DNA from: JAHIVN01 sp018816645
GTDB taxonomy: Bacteria; Patescibacteriota; Dojkabacteria; JAHIVN01
Assembly: GCA_043816305.1 (NCBI GenBank)
Contig: JBDRHZ010000001.1
Location: forward strand, 1-64,000
DNA length: 64,000 nucleotides
Reading direction: 5' to 3'
Part shown: in pieces, positions 52,558-61,021 of the stretch
Position numbering within the stretch: position 1 is the first letter of the stretch
Layout: each line of letters starts with the position of its first letter
The notes under the pieces: model-generated
What the model saw: only the letters and a program-made list of their open reading frames with translations
Database searches by the model: none
What the model was told of the DNA's origin: nothing
Translations under genes and position numbers: made by a program

Positions 52558-53769
52558 ATGAATAACGATTTCTATTCAAAATTCTTCCCTGGAATCGCTT
52601 GGAGGAAATATACCAAAAAAATTTGTACGCTTCTTACAAAGGAAACAGTTCTCATAACTGCCTTACCAGATGCAGGGATCTCATTTTTTCTTAAAAACGT
52701 AGAAGAATATTATAAAAATAGAGATATGGATAAGAACTTGTTAATCACACTTGAGATTCTTCCTGGACAGGAAGAAATATTCCACCTTGCTCAGCTAATT
52801 AAGGAACAGATCAACATTTTGCTAAGCTTCCCTTTAAATATTGCTGATCTCAGTTGTACAGATACGGTAAAGAAGCTTGTACAAGAAAAGAAAGAGCTCG
52901 TGATAATCATAAATCGGTTTGAGAGACTACAAGGGAAAAAAGAAGCCCAAGCCTTTCTAAACTCCCTTCGTGCAATCAATCCAGCAAAGGTAAGATTCTT
53001 GATCAGCTGCTACATTACTTGCCAAACCCAGCCACAAGACTACAAGGCGGCAGGTATGCTGACAACTGCGAATGTGGAATTTTTACCAACATTTAAACAA
53101 CAAGAAATTTCCCTATTACTGGATGTTTATAAGAAAGTATATGGCTGGGATGTCCAAGAAGAGCTCTCTAATGATATCTACAAGCTAAGTGGCGGATTCC
53201 CTGGGATAGCCAAGTATATTGCTAAATTTGCAAGTGATAACAAATTAAGCAAAATTTCTACTAAAAAGCTTTTGTCTCAGCCTTCAATTGCCTTTAAATT
53301 AGAAAACCTGTTACAAACACTGGAAGCAATCGGCCTCATGAAAGCCGGAGAGGTGGATTTTAGTAAGAAAGATCTCCTACAAAAACTAGGTTTAGTTGAC
53401 ACAAACGATCTGCCTAAAATAGGAATTCTCCCTAAGTACAAGCCTGATAAAATCAAATCAGTTAATCTCGCAAAACACCTTTCAGCTCAAGAATTCGAGC
53501 TTTTGAGACTTTTCGCAAATAACAATGAAGAAATTATTACTCTTGATCAAGTCGCTGATGCAATCTGGAAAGAACACTCAACACAAAAATTTTCCCTCTG
53601 GTCAATCTACAAAGTGATTTCAAATCTCAACAAGAAGATAAAAAGATACGGTCTCGAAATCGAGAACTTCAAAGGTAGAGGTTATGCCCTGACTACAGAT
53701 CCAAACCTTGATCCAGCTCAAGCCAAAAGTCTTCTTGAGAGTATCCGCACAGAGGGCAAAAAAAACTAG
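52558..53769 (+). CDS. regulator 1: degenerate P-loop domain plus OmpR-type winged helix
   Basis: A 403-residue protein. The N-terminal part resembles a STAND/archaeal-ATPase domain (ETVLITALPDAGISFFLKNV, ELVIIINRFERLQGK, LSGGFPGIAKYIAKFA), but Walker A lacks the GK[ST] lysine (DAGIS). The last 100 residues are a winged helix of the OmpR/PhoB type (LSAQEFELLRLFANNNEEII, LWSIYKVISNLNKKIKRYGL, ending FKGRGYAL). A TTGAAA..TATAGG promoter lies just upstream. Divergent from NTPase A; paralogue of regulator 2. Confidence 0.78.
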   Translation: MNNDFYSKFFPGIAWRKYTKKICTLLTKETVLITALPDAGISFFLKNVEEYYKNRDMDKNLLITLEILPGQEEIFHLAQLIKEQINILLSFPLNIADLSCTDTVKKLVQEKKELVIIINRFERLQGKKEAQAFLNSLRAINPAKVRFLISCYITCQTQPQDYKAAGMLTTANVEFLPTFKQQEISLLLDVYKKVYGWDVQEELSNDIYKLSGGFPGIAKYIAKFASDNKLSKISTKKLLSQPSIAFKLENLLQTLEAIGLMKAGEVDFSKKDLLQKLGLVDTNDLPKIGILPKYKPDKIKSVNLAKHLSAQEFELLRLFANNNEEIITLDQVADAIWKEHSTQKFSLWSIYKVISNLNKKIKRYGLEIENFKGRGYALTTDPNLDPAQAKSLLESIRTEGKKN

Positions 53770-53878
53770 CCTCTGCAAATACTATCTCTCCTTCACACCT
53801 GGGGCATAAACCTCTATAGCTGTCAATAACTGTTTTGTACTTACAACTATTATTTGTTCTGATAGAGGTGTTGAACAT
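53693..53878 (-). CDS. small zinc-ribbon protein B of the NTPase cluster
   Basis: At least 61 residues from the ATG at 53878, with CPRCEGEIVFAEASFFCPLC and GYSQED, nearly the same ribbon as protein A. Similarity to A continues upstream of this ATG (ISISELQAF versus ISIPEMQM), in the frame that reaches the NTPase B stop TAA at 53966-53968 without any ATG, GTG or TTG in between. The true start is therefore unclear: an ATT codon, a frameshift, or stop read-through from NTPase B. Its 3' end overlaps regulator 1 in antisense by 77 bases. Confidence 0.65.
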   Translation of the reverse strand: MFNTSIRTNNSCKYKTVIDSYRGLCPRCEGEIVFAEASFFCPLCGYSQEDFWLELDQGLDL

Positions 53879-53965
53879 AAATTCGAAGATATGATAACAA
53901 GGAGAAACTTTGAATGCTTGAAGCTCGCTGATAGAAATTGGATCAAAGTCTGACCAAGCAATTGT

Positions 53966-55882
53966 TTAGCCTCTAACTTTTTCAAATTGAAAAAACATTT
54001 GTTTGACTTTTTGTTCGAGTCGTCCAGTCGTTTCGTCTTGTAACCAAGCTATCTTGTTTAAAAGAAAATCATATTTTGCTGCTATAATTCCTAAATGCTC
54101 AATCAAATACTGGGCTTCTCTTCTCACTTCAGATGGGAAAATATCAGGATCAACTCTCCAAGGATCTTCATTATCCCAACGATATGCAATACCAATAGAG
54201 CTTTGCACCAAAGCTCTATAAGTATTTATCAATATCTGAATCGGATGAGCTTGTATTAGATTTATAGGCATCCAGTCACAAACCTGAACAGCATCTTCTT
54301 GTCTTAGCCTGGCCAGTCTTCGAACTAAAGAGTTATCGCCAGCAAATTTTAAAAAAGGATTCTGTAGAATTCCGTCATCTGCCTGATATGTACATGGAAC
54401 CCTAATAAGAGTCCCTGGAAGCATTTTTGACATACCCAATGTGACAAATCGGATCCGATTCAAGATGTTTCCAATAGTATAAGGTAACCTTGCCTGTTTT
54501 CTCGGTTCGTGATCATCAGTTTCAATTCTATGAGTAGCTAATAAAGGAGGAACATCGAACCAAATGACCTTTAATGGTGAGATAAGTTCTGCAAGAAGAT
54601 GTAACTGTCCAGATTGCAGTATTATACTCATCAACGGTTCAAGTATATCTCTTCCTAAGTCGGAGACCGAGCACTCCATTTCCAGCCTACGCATAAGATC
54701 ATACGACGATGCCATTCTTAGTTGACTGTATCCAAGCTCCGCCATTTGCTGATCATAAAATTCCTGCATACGAAAAAGTAAATCTATATCATGCCCTAGC
54801 ATAAATACAATATAATTTATAGCGGAGGCCGTTATTCCAGAATCATAAAATCTCGCTGTTCTATTCTCGTCTTCCCATGACAAATCTATCATAAGCTTTT
54901 CCAGATCTTGTCCTATCTGTAAGGCCCTGGCCTGCATTTTTAAAACTACATCCTGTACCTGTCCACGCCTACGTAGATTTTCTACAATTGGGTGACTTCT
55001 TCCAATCCAGTCCTCTCCTGTATACCTACTTCTCACCTCATTTCTTACTGAATAAAAAGGAGTTCCTAGCTCATCATTTGTTGCAGAAGGATGGCCAAGC
55101 AAAGCTTCTACCTGACCTATCAGAGCTTTCATGAGTGTCTTGCCAACAGCCGGAAGACCTGTTGATTCTAAAAAGCTATTTGCTGGGAGAGCGAGCGCAT
55201 ACTCAAATCCCCCTCTTTCACGTATTATTCTATCTTGAACTACTTCGAAACCACGACTTGCGCATAACCTATGCTCCGGTCTTCTTTCATGATCGTACCT
55301 GCTCCATGACCAGATCCAAACATTCCTAAAATTGTACCTAAACTTCCCTTGTACTTCTTTAGAATCATCAAACGCAGATTTTTCTAGGAATTCTGATTCT
55401 TTCTCGATGAGACTCCATAACTGCTTATGTAAAACTACAGCTTCGGGACTAAGACTGTTCACTAGCTCCTCAAAAACTATCTGCCGCGCTTCATAAAGTG
55501 CTATGCCAAGCAGATACTCAGATACCCAAGATGGAGATACCTGAAGCAACGGGAAATTCTCCAATGCACTTCCTAGTAACTTCATGATATTGAAATCCCT
55601 ACGATCAGCCTCAGCCATTCCCCTTCCCAAATAATTCATCCACATACCTACTAAACGTGCTAACATTTCCCTGCAGACGGGGACCTCATGGAACACAGTA
55701 AACAGTTCTTTAAACCCCATTTCATCAACACAGTCTACACTAAAGGGCGGATTTATTCCGTCATAACTCTGATCCAGTTGGTTTTGAAGAAAACCCCCGA
55801 ACCTCACCTCAACCCTATCACCATCACAAGTGACAGATACGTCTCCTAAACAAAATCCACTTTGTGTCTCATATTCTGCCAT
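53966..55882 (-). CDS. NTPase B: P-loop kinase-like protein, paralogue of NTPase C
   Basis: A 638-residue protein of unknown family. A beta-rich start (GDVSVTCDGDRVEVRFGGFL) precedes a helical region with WVSEYLLGIALYEARQIVFE at 119-138. This matches WIGDLLVGIAIREARQSVEK of NTPase C. The Walker A GLPAVGKT is at about 242-249. Later segments MIDLSWEDENRTARFYDSG and KVIWFDVPPLLATHRIETD fit a nucleoside-kinase-like core. It lies 56 bases downstream of NTPase C and upstream of zinc ribbon B on the minus strand: an apparent C-B-ribbon operon. Confidence 0.7.
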   Translation of the reverse strand: MAEYETQSGFCLGDVSVTCDGDRVEVRFGGFLQNQLDQSYDGINPPFSVDCVDEMGFKELFTVFHEVPVCREMLARLVGMWMNYLGRGMAEADRRDFNIMKLLGSALENFPLLQVSPSWVSEYLLGIALYEARQIVFEELVNSLSPEAVVLHKQLWSLIEKESEFLEKSAFDDSKEVQGKFRYNFRNVWIWSWSRYDHERRPEHRLCASRGFEVVQDRIIRERGGFEYALALPANSFLESTGLPAVGKTLMKALIGQVEALLGHPSATNDELGTPFYSVRNEVRSRYTGEDWIGRSHPIVENLRRRGQVQDVVLKMQARALQIGQDLEKLMIDLSWEDENRTARFYDSGITASAINYIVFMLGHDIDLLFRMQEFYDQQMAELGYSQLRMASSYDLMRRLEMECSVSDLGRDILEPLMSIILQSGQLHLLAELISPLKVIWFDVPPLLATHRIETDDHEPRKQARLPYTIGNILNRIRFVTLGMSKMLPGTLIRVPCTYQADDGILQNPFLKFAGDNSLVRRLARLRQEDAVQVCDWMPINLIQAHPIQILINTYRALVQSSIGIAYRWDNEDPWRVDPDIFPSEVRREAQYLIEHLGIIAAKYDFLLNKIAWLQDETTGRLEQKVKQMFFQFEKVRG

Positions 55883-55938
55883 TTTTTGGACTACAAATTA
55901 TTTCTGAATCCCAGATTAATTATCTGTGTTTTTACACC

Positions 55939-57984
55939 TCAAGGTCTAGAAAGCTCTCTTATCTCGACATGTAATTTTTCGGTCTTTAAACGCTCAACCC
56001 CGAAACCTGCAAGAAAACCAGGATCTCGAACTAGCAGATCCAATCCATCTACAAGTTGTTTTACTCCAGTATGCAAAGCAGATAAGTCGTCGCTAGGAAA
56101 TGCCCGTCTACTTTCCAAATACATACTCTCCAGAACATGCTCCGCTCTATATGCTAGTCTCTCGGCCTTTTCTCCTTTTTCAACCAGCCAGGCCAACTTT
56201 AATGGACTCAAAACAAATAACCCATTTTGAAATTCCTCTGTTGATTGAACAACTGTCCATCCAAACTCCTCAGCAAGAACTAGATGAACAAGCCGCATAA
56301 AAGGCAGATACTTCAGCAAGGCTTCTCTGCTGTTATTATTTACATCGTCGGGATCTTGTTCCTTCTGAGTCCTAAAACGTCTAATGGACTCTATAACTGG
56401 GGTATCTAAGCATACTGTAGGGATACCTTCACCTATAAGTCTGTACCAATCGGACGGATATCCACTTGCTATCACAGCCAAAATGTGCCACTTCACATCC
56501 TGTGGGACTTTTAATCTAGAGTTAAAAACAAGTTCCCTCATCAAAGGATTTCTTGAATATTCATTAAGATCTGCTAGTTCTACTGGCCAGTCAGCTGGAA
56601 CGCCCCCATCGAAATCGAAAGGTATATCCTCCATAAATGCTAGAATTTCACGGAATCTTTCTACAATAAACTGATTCATCAGAGCTACCTCACGATACCC
56701 TTGAAAAAGCGCAAGAACATTTCTCCCCTCGCTATTCCAAACAGTTGCATTCTTGATTGTTCTCCAAGCTGCTAGACAAGCATTTCGAGTATAATTTAAG
56801 AATGCTTCCCATACATCATTAAATCGGGTCTCCTGAATAGGAGCCCTAGTCGCTCTTAGTCCTTCTTCGCCTAAACCCGTTGTATCTGGATAGGCACTTC
56901 GTCCCACACGACTCAACAATGGAAATTCTTCTTCAAGCCTTAATAGTTCGTCTCGACAAAGCTTCTTTGCAGTGACTTGTTCATCGGATTTGGGTCCCCA
57001 TATATCTGCTACAACGCCCGGATTCCCTCCGAGAACTGATCTAAGCAAAGCATATGCTGCCATTAAAGTACTTTTGCCAGTTGCTGGTGGACCTGTTATA
57101 TTCAGGACTTCTTGTATACCTGCTTCCCTGAGAGTAAGTATCCAGAATGTTCTAGCACTTTCTATCTCCCATCTCAGTTTATAGTACTCTATACAGCGTC
57201 TCTGATCATGCTGATACAACCTTGGCTGAGTAAATCTTTTTTCAGTAAGAACCCTACCCCAAAGTACTGCCCTTGAAAAATAAATACCGTTTGAGAGGAC
57301 CTCATCGTCCAGCTCATCCAGCTCCATCAGCTGCACCTCCAGAAATGCTCTTTCCCTACTCACATAGACACTATCCGCTTCAACCATTTGTATTTTCTTC
57401 TCTACAGATTGTCTTGCTTCTCTTATTGCAATTCCGACTAACAAATCACCTATCCATTCCATCTCTTCCCCCAGCTCTATCCTTGGCATATCACTTGTTA
57501 ATTTCATAAGACTAGTCCTATATCCTTGTCTACCTAAACTGCCAAGTTCTGCCTCCTCGATTAAGTACTCATAATGCTGCTCTATCACCTCTCTGAATTT
57601 TTCTATTATCAACGCAGTCGGTGTCAATTCTAAGAAACCATCAACTAAAAAGAATAATCTCTCCGGTATCCTTCTTGGACAAACTTTTCTATCGGCTACA
57701 GGAATCCCCTCGTCAGCACCAAAACCCCAATTATCGAAAGCGTTTGGATTTAAAGGATCTCCATTTGGAGCTGGTATCAACTTTCCAATTCTATACGTCT
57801 GTCCATCAAAAGAAACAAGAAAATGGATACTATCCCTAGAACCCGAAGTCCATCCAGACTCAAGAGCACAAGAGAATCCAAATGGTTGCGATAGCATGGA
57901 TTCATCGATTTCTACACCACGTGCTACTCCATTTCTGAAAGCAAAGCCTCCTCTATTTGGTATCCCTTCGGGAAACAGCTCCAT
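55939..57984 (-). CDS. NTPase C: P-loop kinase-like protein
   Basis: A 681-residue protein of unknown family. The beta-rich N-terminus (RDSIHFLVSFDGQTYRIGKL) is followed by a helical region carrying WIGDLLVGIAIREARQSVEK (about 177-196). The Walker A GPPATGKST is at about 298-306, followed by VVADIWGPKSDEQ. A late strand IPTVCLDTPVIESIRRFRTQ resembles the VxxLDxP strand of deoxynucleoside kinases, and a helical tail follows. First gene of the C-B-ribbon operon and divergent from regulator 2. Confidence 0.7.
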   Translation of the reverse strand: MELFPEGIPNRGGFAFRNGVARGVEIDESMLSQPFGFSCALESGWTSGSRDSIHFLVSFDGQTYRIGKLIPAPNGDPLNPNAFDNWGFGADEGIPVADRKVCPRRIPERLFFLVDGFLELTPTALIIEKFREVIEQHYEYLIEEAELGSLGRQGYRTSLMKLTSDMPRIELGEEMEWIGDLLVGIAIREARQSVEKKIQMVEADSVYVSRERAFLEVQLMELDELDDEVLSNGIYFSRAVLWGRVLTEKRFTQPRLYQHDQRRCIEYYKLRWEIESARTFWILTLREAGIQEVLNITGPPATGKSTLMAAYALLRSVLGGNPGVVADIWGPKSDEQVTAKKLCRDELLRLEEEFPLLSRVGRSAYPDTTGLGEEGLRATRAPIQETRFNDVWEAFLNYTRNACLAAWRTIKNATVWNSEGRNVLALFQGYREVALMNQFIVERFREILAFMEDIPFDFDGGVPADWPVELADLNEYSRNPLMRELVFNSRLKVPQDVKWHILAVIASGYPSDWYRLIGEGIPTVCLDTPVIESIRRFRTQKEQDPDDVNNNSREALLKYLPFMRLVHLVLAEEFGWTVVQSTEEFQNGLFVLSPLKLAWLVEKGEKAERLAYRAEHVLESMYLESRRAFPSDDLSALHTGVKQLVDGLDLLVRDPGFLAGFGVERLKTEKLHVEIRELSRP

Positions 57985-58083
57985 AAAAATTCCAGCTTAA
58001 AGTTAGCTGGGCAGCTAAGCATATTCTATCAGATATACACTACCACTTAAAGTATTATGGGCTACTCCTCACCGGAGATTTAT

Positions 58084-58091
58084 TGTATAAT
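58084..58091 (+). promoter_or_regulatory. extended -10 promoter of regulator 2
   Basis: TGTATAAT at 58084-58091 contains a perfect TATAAT 26 bases before the ATG at 58117. This box lies inside the longest open frame (from 58057), which supports the inner start that also aligns with regulator 1. Confidence 0.5.
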
Positions 58092-58116
58092 CGAATACAA
58101 TCAGAAAAGAGTAAGC

Positions 58117-59256
58117 ATGAACGATAGTTTCTTCGCTACAAATAAATGGGAGAAGTATACAGAAAGAATCATCTCGAAGCTTGAAAAGGAATCTGTATTG
58201 ATTACAGGCCTTCCCCAAGTCGGAATAAATACCTACATTGGATACCTCCGTGATATCTATGAAGCAAAGATCAAATCAGAAAAGAGTATCATAATTTCTA
58301 TAGAACTATATAGGTTCAATAACATTCCTGATCTTGAGTCCAGAATAATAGAGATAATCAACCAGAACTTGGGATCTCCAAAAACTCTCGAGGGATCAGG
58401 TGTTGAAGATATTCTTCGTAAACTTACAAGTCAGAACTTTAAGATACTGTTCATACTATATCGCTTAGATAACCTCCTCCCTCATCAACATGTTTTCACA
58501 TTCCTGCAGACTCTAAGAGCAGTAAATCCTCTTCTAGTCTCATTTTTATCAACTGCAGATATCAGCTGTCTCACCTCGCCTGAGAAATATGTCAAGGCTG
58601 GTCCGCTAGCCTCTTCAAATATTGAACTGTTTCCACTTCTTGATCTAGAAGAATTGGAAAAAACTATTCAAGGATTCAAAAAGATGTACTCTTGGAACAT
58701 TCCTGATGAATTACTACCGGAGATTTATGAACTTTCCGGAGGAGTTCGCGGCTTATGTAAATACATCTGTAAATATATAAGCGATCACTCCCCAAAAGAA
58801 TTAAATCCAGAGGATCTCATCGGCTACACTGGAATCGGATTCCGTACTAAAGAGATTTACGAGAAACTCGTGGAGACTGATCTTATCGAAAAAGGATCTT
58901 TGAACACCAATCGTAAGGAGATCTTAGGCAGAATTGGCGTTCTAGACAAGGAGGGAAACCTAAGAATTGAGCTGCTTCAGCCCTATTTAAAACAAGCTTT
59001 TTCTGCTGAGATTCAAAGATACAAAGATCTATCTAACCAAGAAAGGGATGTTTTTCAATATTTTAGAGAGCACAGCAGCAAGATCATCACAGTTGATGAG
59101 ATCGCAAACCTGCTCTGGGGAGATGAAGAGCAGGAAAAATTCTCTCTTTGGGCTATATATAAGATGATCTCTAATCTTAATAGAAAGATCAAAAATTTTG
59201 GATTTGAAATTATAAATTATCGGGGAAGAGGGTATCAACTAGTCGAAACTAAATAA
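58117..59256 (+). CDS. regulator 2: degenerate P-loop domain plus OmpR-type winged helix
   Basis: 379 residues from the ATG at 58117, where it aligns with regulator 1 (WEKYTERIISKLEKESVLIT versus WRKYTKKICTLLTKETVLIT). The P-loop-like segment GLPQVGINTYIGYL again lacks the lysine. Walker B-like FKILFILYRLDNLLPH and LSGGVRGLCKYICKYI follow, and the C-terminal winged helix ends FSLWAIYKMISNLNRKIKNF and YRGRGYQLV. Divergent from NTPase C and 45 bases before NTPase D. Confidence 0.78.
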   Translation: MNDSFFATNKWEKYTERIISKLEKESVLITGLPQVGINTYIGYLRDIYEAKIKSEKSIIISIELYRFNNIPDLESRIIEIINQNLGSPKTLEGSGVEDILRKLTSQNFKILFILYRLDNLLPHQHVFTFLQTLRAVNPLLVSFLSTADISCLTSPEKYVKAGPLASSNIELFPLLDLEELEKTIQGFKKMYSWNIPDELLPEIYELSGGVRGLCKYICKYISDHSPKELNPEDLIGYTGIGFRTKEIYEKLVETDLIEKGSLNTNRKEILGRIGVLDKEGNLRIELLQPYLKQAFSAEIQRYKDLSNQERDVFQYFREHSSKIITVDEIANLLWGDEEQEKFSLWAIYKMISNLNRKIKNFGFEIINYRGRGYQLVETK

Positions 59257-59301
59257 ACTGCCTCCTTGTCATCCAGAAAACACTCTTAGAAAATCATAAA
59301 A

Positions 59302-60642
59302 ATGGAATCTCCACATTTAAATACAGAAGCTGCCGTCTTTTACAGTCAGCTCAGAGACGACACATCTCTTGCACTTCGATCATTAGAAGCCGAGGGTCTT
59401 TCCCCCTTCAAACCTGAAACATTACCTGGGCTTGGCGTATACTATCCCATTACAGATCCTAGTATCAGACGATCCAGCCCCACAGTAATCCATCTTGTCG
59501 GAAGTTCATGCTCGGGAAAAACTACACTAGGTCATGAACTATTTCTCGAAGATCCTCTTCAATCATTATTTGTAGAGGCAAAAGTTGACGATGTTTTTTT
59601 AGTTCTTAGAGAAGACAAATTATTCTGGGATTTATTTCGTGCCTATCCAGAACACAGCTTCACAATGTTCGTAGAATACATTCGTGCTCACTTAATTTTT
59701 AAAAGAATTGCAGCAACTCTTTCTCTCCCTACACCCCAAGCTCTGGTAACAGGAAATAAAAAGATCCATCCACTTCTACAAGAAGAGTTACGTGTTATAG
59801 ATACCCATATGCGTATAGCACGTGAGACTTTTGCAGATGAGTTTTTTTACCCTTACTTTTACGATATGGTAGAAAGTTACCGCAGAAGATTTGGATACGA
59901 TCCTCAAGCATCTTCTGAACAGCGTATTCATACTTTTCTAAACGAACTAGGTTTAGATATTGCTACTTTAACTGTTGAAGATCAGGCCATGCTTCTTGCA
60001 ATCAGCCAAATGATGCATATCGTTACTGCCAAAGAAGTAAAAATGATGTCGGTAGAAATAGCAGAGCAGACTCCAATCAGAATAGGTTATTGGTTAGATG
60101 TTTTAGAAATCGAAAAAAGCGATCGAACTCGTACATCAGAGATTCTGAAACTTGCTGAAATGTTAATGGCTCTTAGAACAGAAAATTATAAGCGTGCATA
60201 TTCAAACATGGCCCTAAATCCACGCTTGGATACTAAAACACGATTAGGCATTTTCGACGAGGGAGAGTATAACAGGTCAGCCGTATTTTCAGCCCTAGCT
60301 TTACTAGACCTTATTGTTCCTGACCCCCCCTCGTGGGAAAACTTTTCTTTAAGTCCACTTCTTCACACAAGTCGCTTTTATGGCCAGAAAGGGTGGGCCA
60401 AAGACATTATTGTTCTATTTCTTACCCCCCCCAACACAACTCTTCTAAGAGCCGGTCGTACAAGTAACTTCATTATGAACCCTGAGACACTACAAGCAAT
60501 ATATCATCAACACCTTCGCTTATTTCATCATATAAGAGAACAAAGATCTAGAGCTGTAGGATTAATAGCTATTAACGCGGCAGGCTCTTTAGAAGATACA
60601 AGGCAGCAATTCGAAAGAGCCGTAAATTTGACACTTGACTGA
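59302..60642 (+). CDS. NTPase D: P-loop kinase-like protein, shorter type
   Basis: A 446-residue protein. It lacks the long helical N-terminal half of NTPases A-C; the Walker A GSSCSGKTT is at about 67-75, followed by FVEAKVDDVFLVLREDKLFW. RLGIFDEGEYNRSAVFSALA looks like the acidic motif of thymidylate/deoxynucleoside kinases, and IIVLFLTPPNTTLLRAGRTS with a following helical lid matches their LxxPP...R region. Nucleotide or nucleoside phosphorylation is plausible, not shown. Same strand as regulator 2. Confidence 0.7.
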   Translation: MESPHLNTEAAVFYSQLRDDTSLALRSLEAEGLSPFKPETLPGLGVYYPITDPSIRRSSPTVIHLVGSSCSGKTTLGHELFLEDPLQSLFVEAKVDDVFLVLREDKLFWDLFRAYPEHSFTMFVEYIRAHLIFKRIAATLSLPTPQALVTGNKKIHPLLQEELRVIDTHMRIARETFADEFFYPYFYDMVESYRRRFGYDPQASSEQRIHTFLNELGLDIATLTVEDQAMLLAISQMMHIVTAKEVKMMSVEIAEQTPIRIGYWLDVLEIEKSDRTRTSEILKLAEMLMALRTENYKRAYSNMALNPRLDTKTRLGIFDEGEYNRSAVFSALALLDLIVPDPPSWENFSLSPLLHTSRFYGQKGWAKDIIVLFLTPPNTTLLRAGRTSNFIMNPETLQAIYHQHLRLFHHIREQRSRAVGLIAINAAGSLEDTRQQFERAVNLTLD

Positions 60643-60678
60643 GGAAGTTTCCTTTAGTTCATGTATAAAATGACATTC

Positions 60679-60837
60679 TTACACCTCACAATAATACCCG
60701 CACTTTTGGCAGAAATGTACATGACGTCGAGCGTTAAAGTACATTTCCAAAAGTTCTCCACAGCGCGGACAGCTCACATCCACCATCTCCAAATCATCCC
60801 ACTTCTCATAATCAGCGTTTGATCGATTATGGTACAT
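60679..60837 (-). CDS. small zinc-ribbon protein C, 52 aa
   Basis: A short frame from ATG 60837 to TAA 60679. It reads MYHNRSNADYEKWDDLEMVD and then SCPRCGELLEMYFNARRHVH, FCQKCGYYCEV. Two CxxC knuckles with CPRCGELLE and FCQKCGY resemble zinc ribbons A and B in spacing and in ending after the second knuckle. It is convergent with NTPase D, 36 bases away. The third small ribbon in 10 kb; each NTPase group has one. Confidence 0.72.
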   Translation of the reverse strand: MYHNRSNADYEKWDDLEMVDVSCPRCGELLEMYFNARRHVHFCQKCGYYCEV

Positions 60838-61021
60838 ACGTACAAATAAACAATTATTATTTATAATATTTTAAACGTCAGAGCCAGAGAGGTATCACTT
60901 AGAAGGAGATCAAAATTTTGTGATTGGGTTATTAGGTTATTTGTTAGTCTGGTAATTTAATAACTATTCCCTCTTCAAGATTAAGATTTTAAGACTACGG
61001 ATTACTTCCAGGCCTATCAGC

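Noticed and set aside
53782..53985. 67-codon minus-strand frame overlapping the end of NTPase B
   Set aside because: The frame shows no zinc ribbon, while the alternative frame across the same DNA clearly matches zinc ribbon A. It may hold only the original start codon if a frameshift exists.
58057..58116. 20-residue N-terminal extension of regulator 2
   Set aside because: It includes the TATAAT box and does not align with regulator 1, which starts at the equivalent of 58117.
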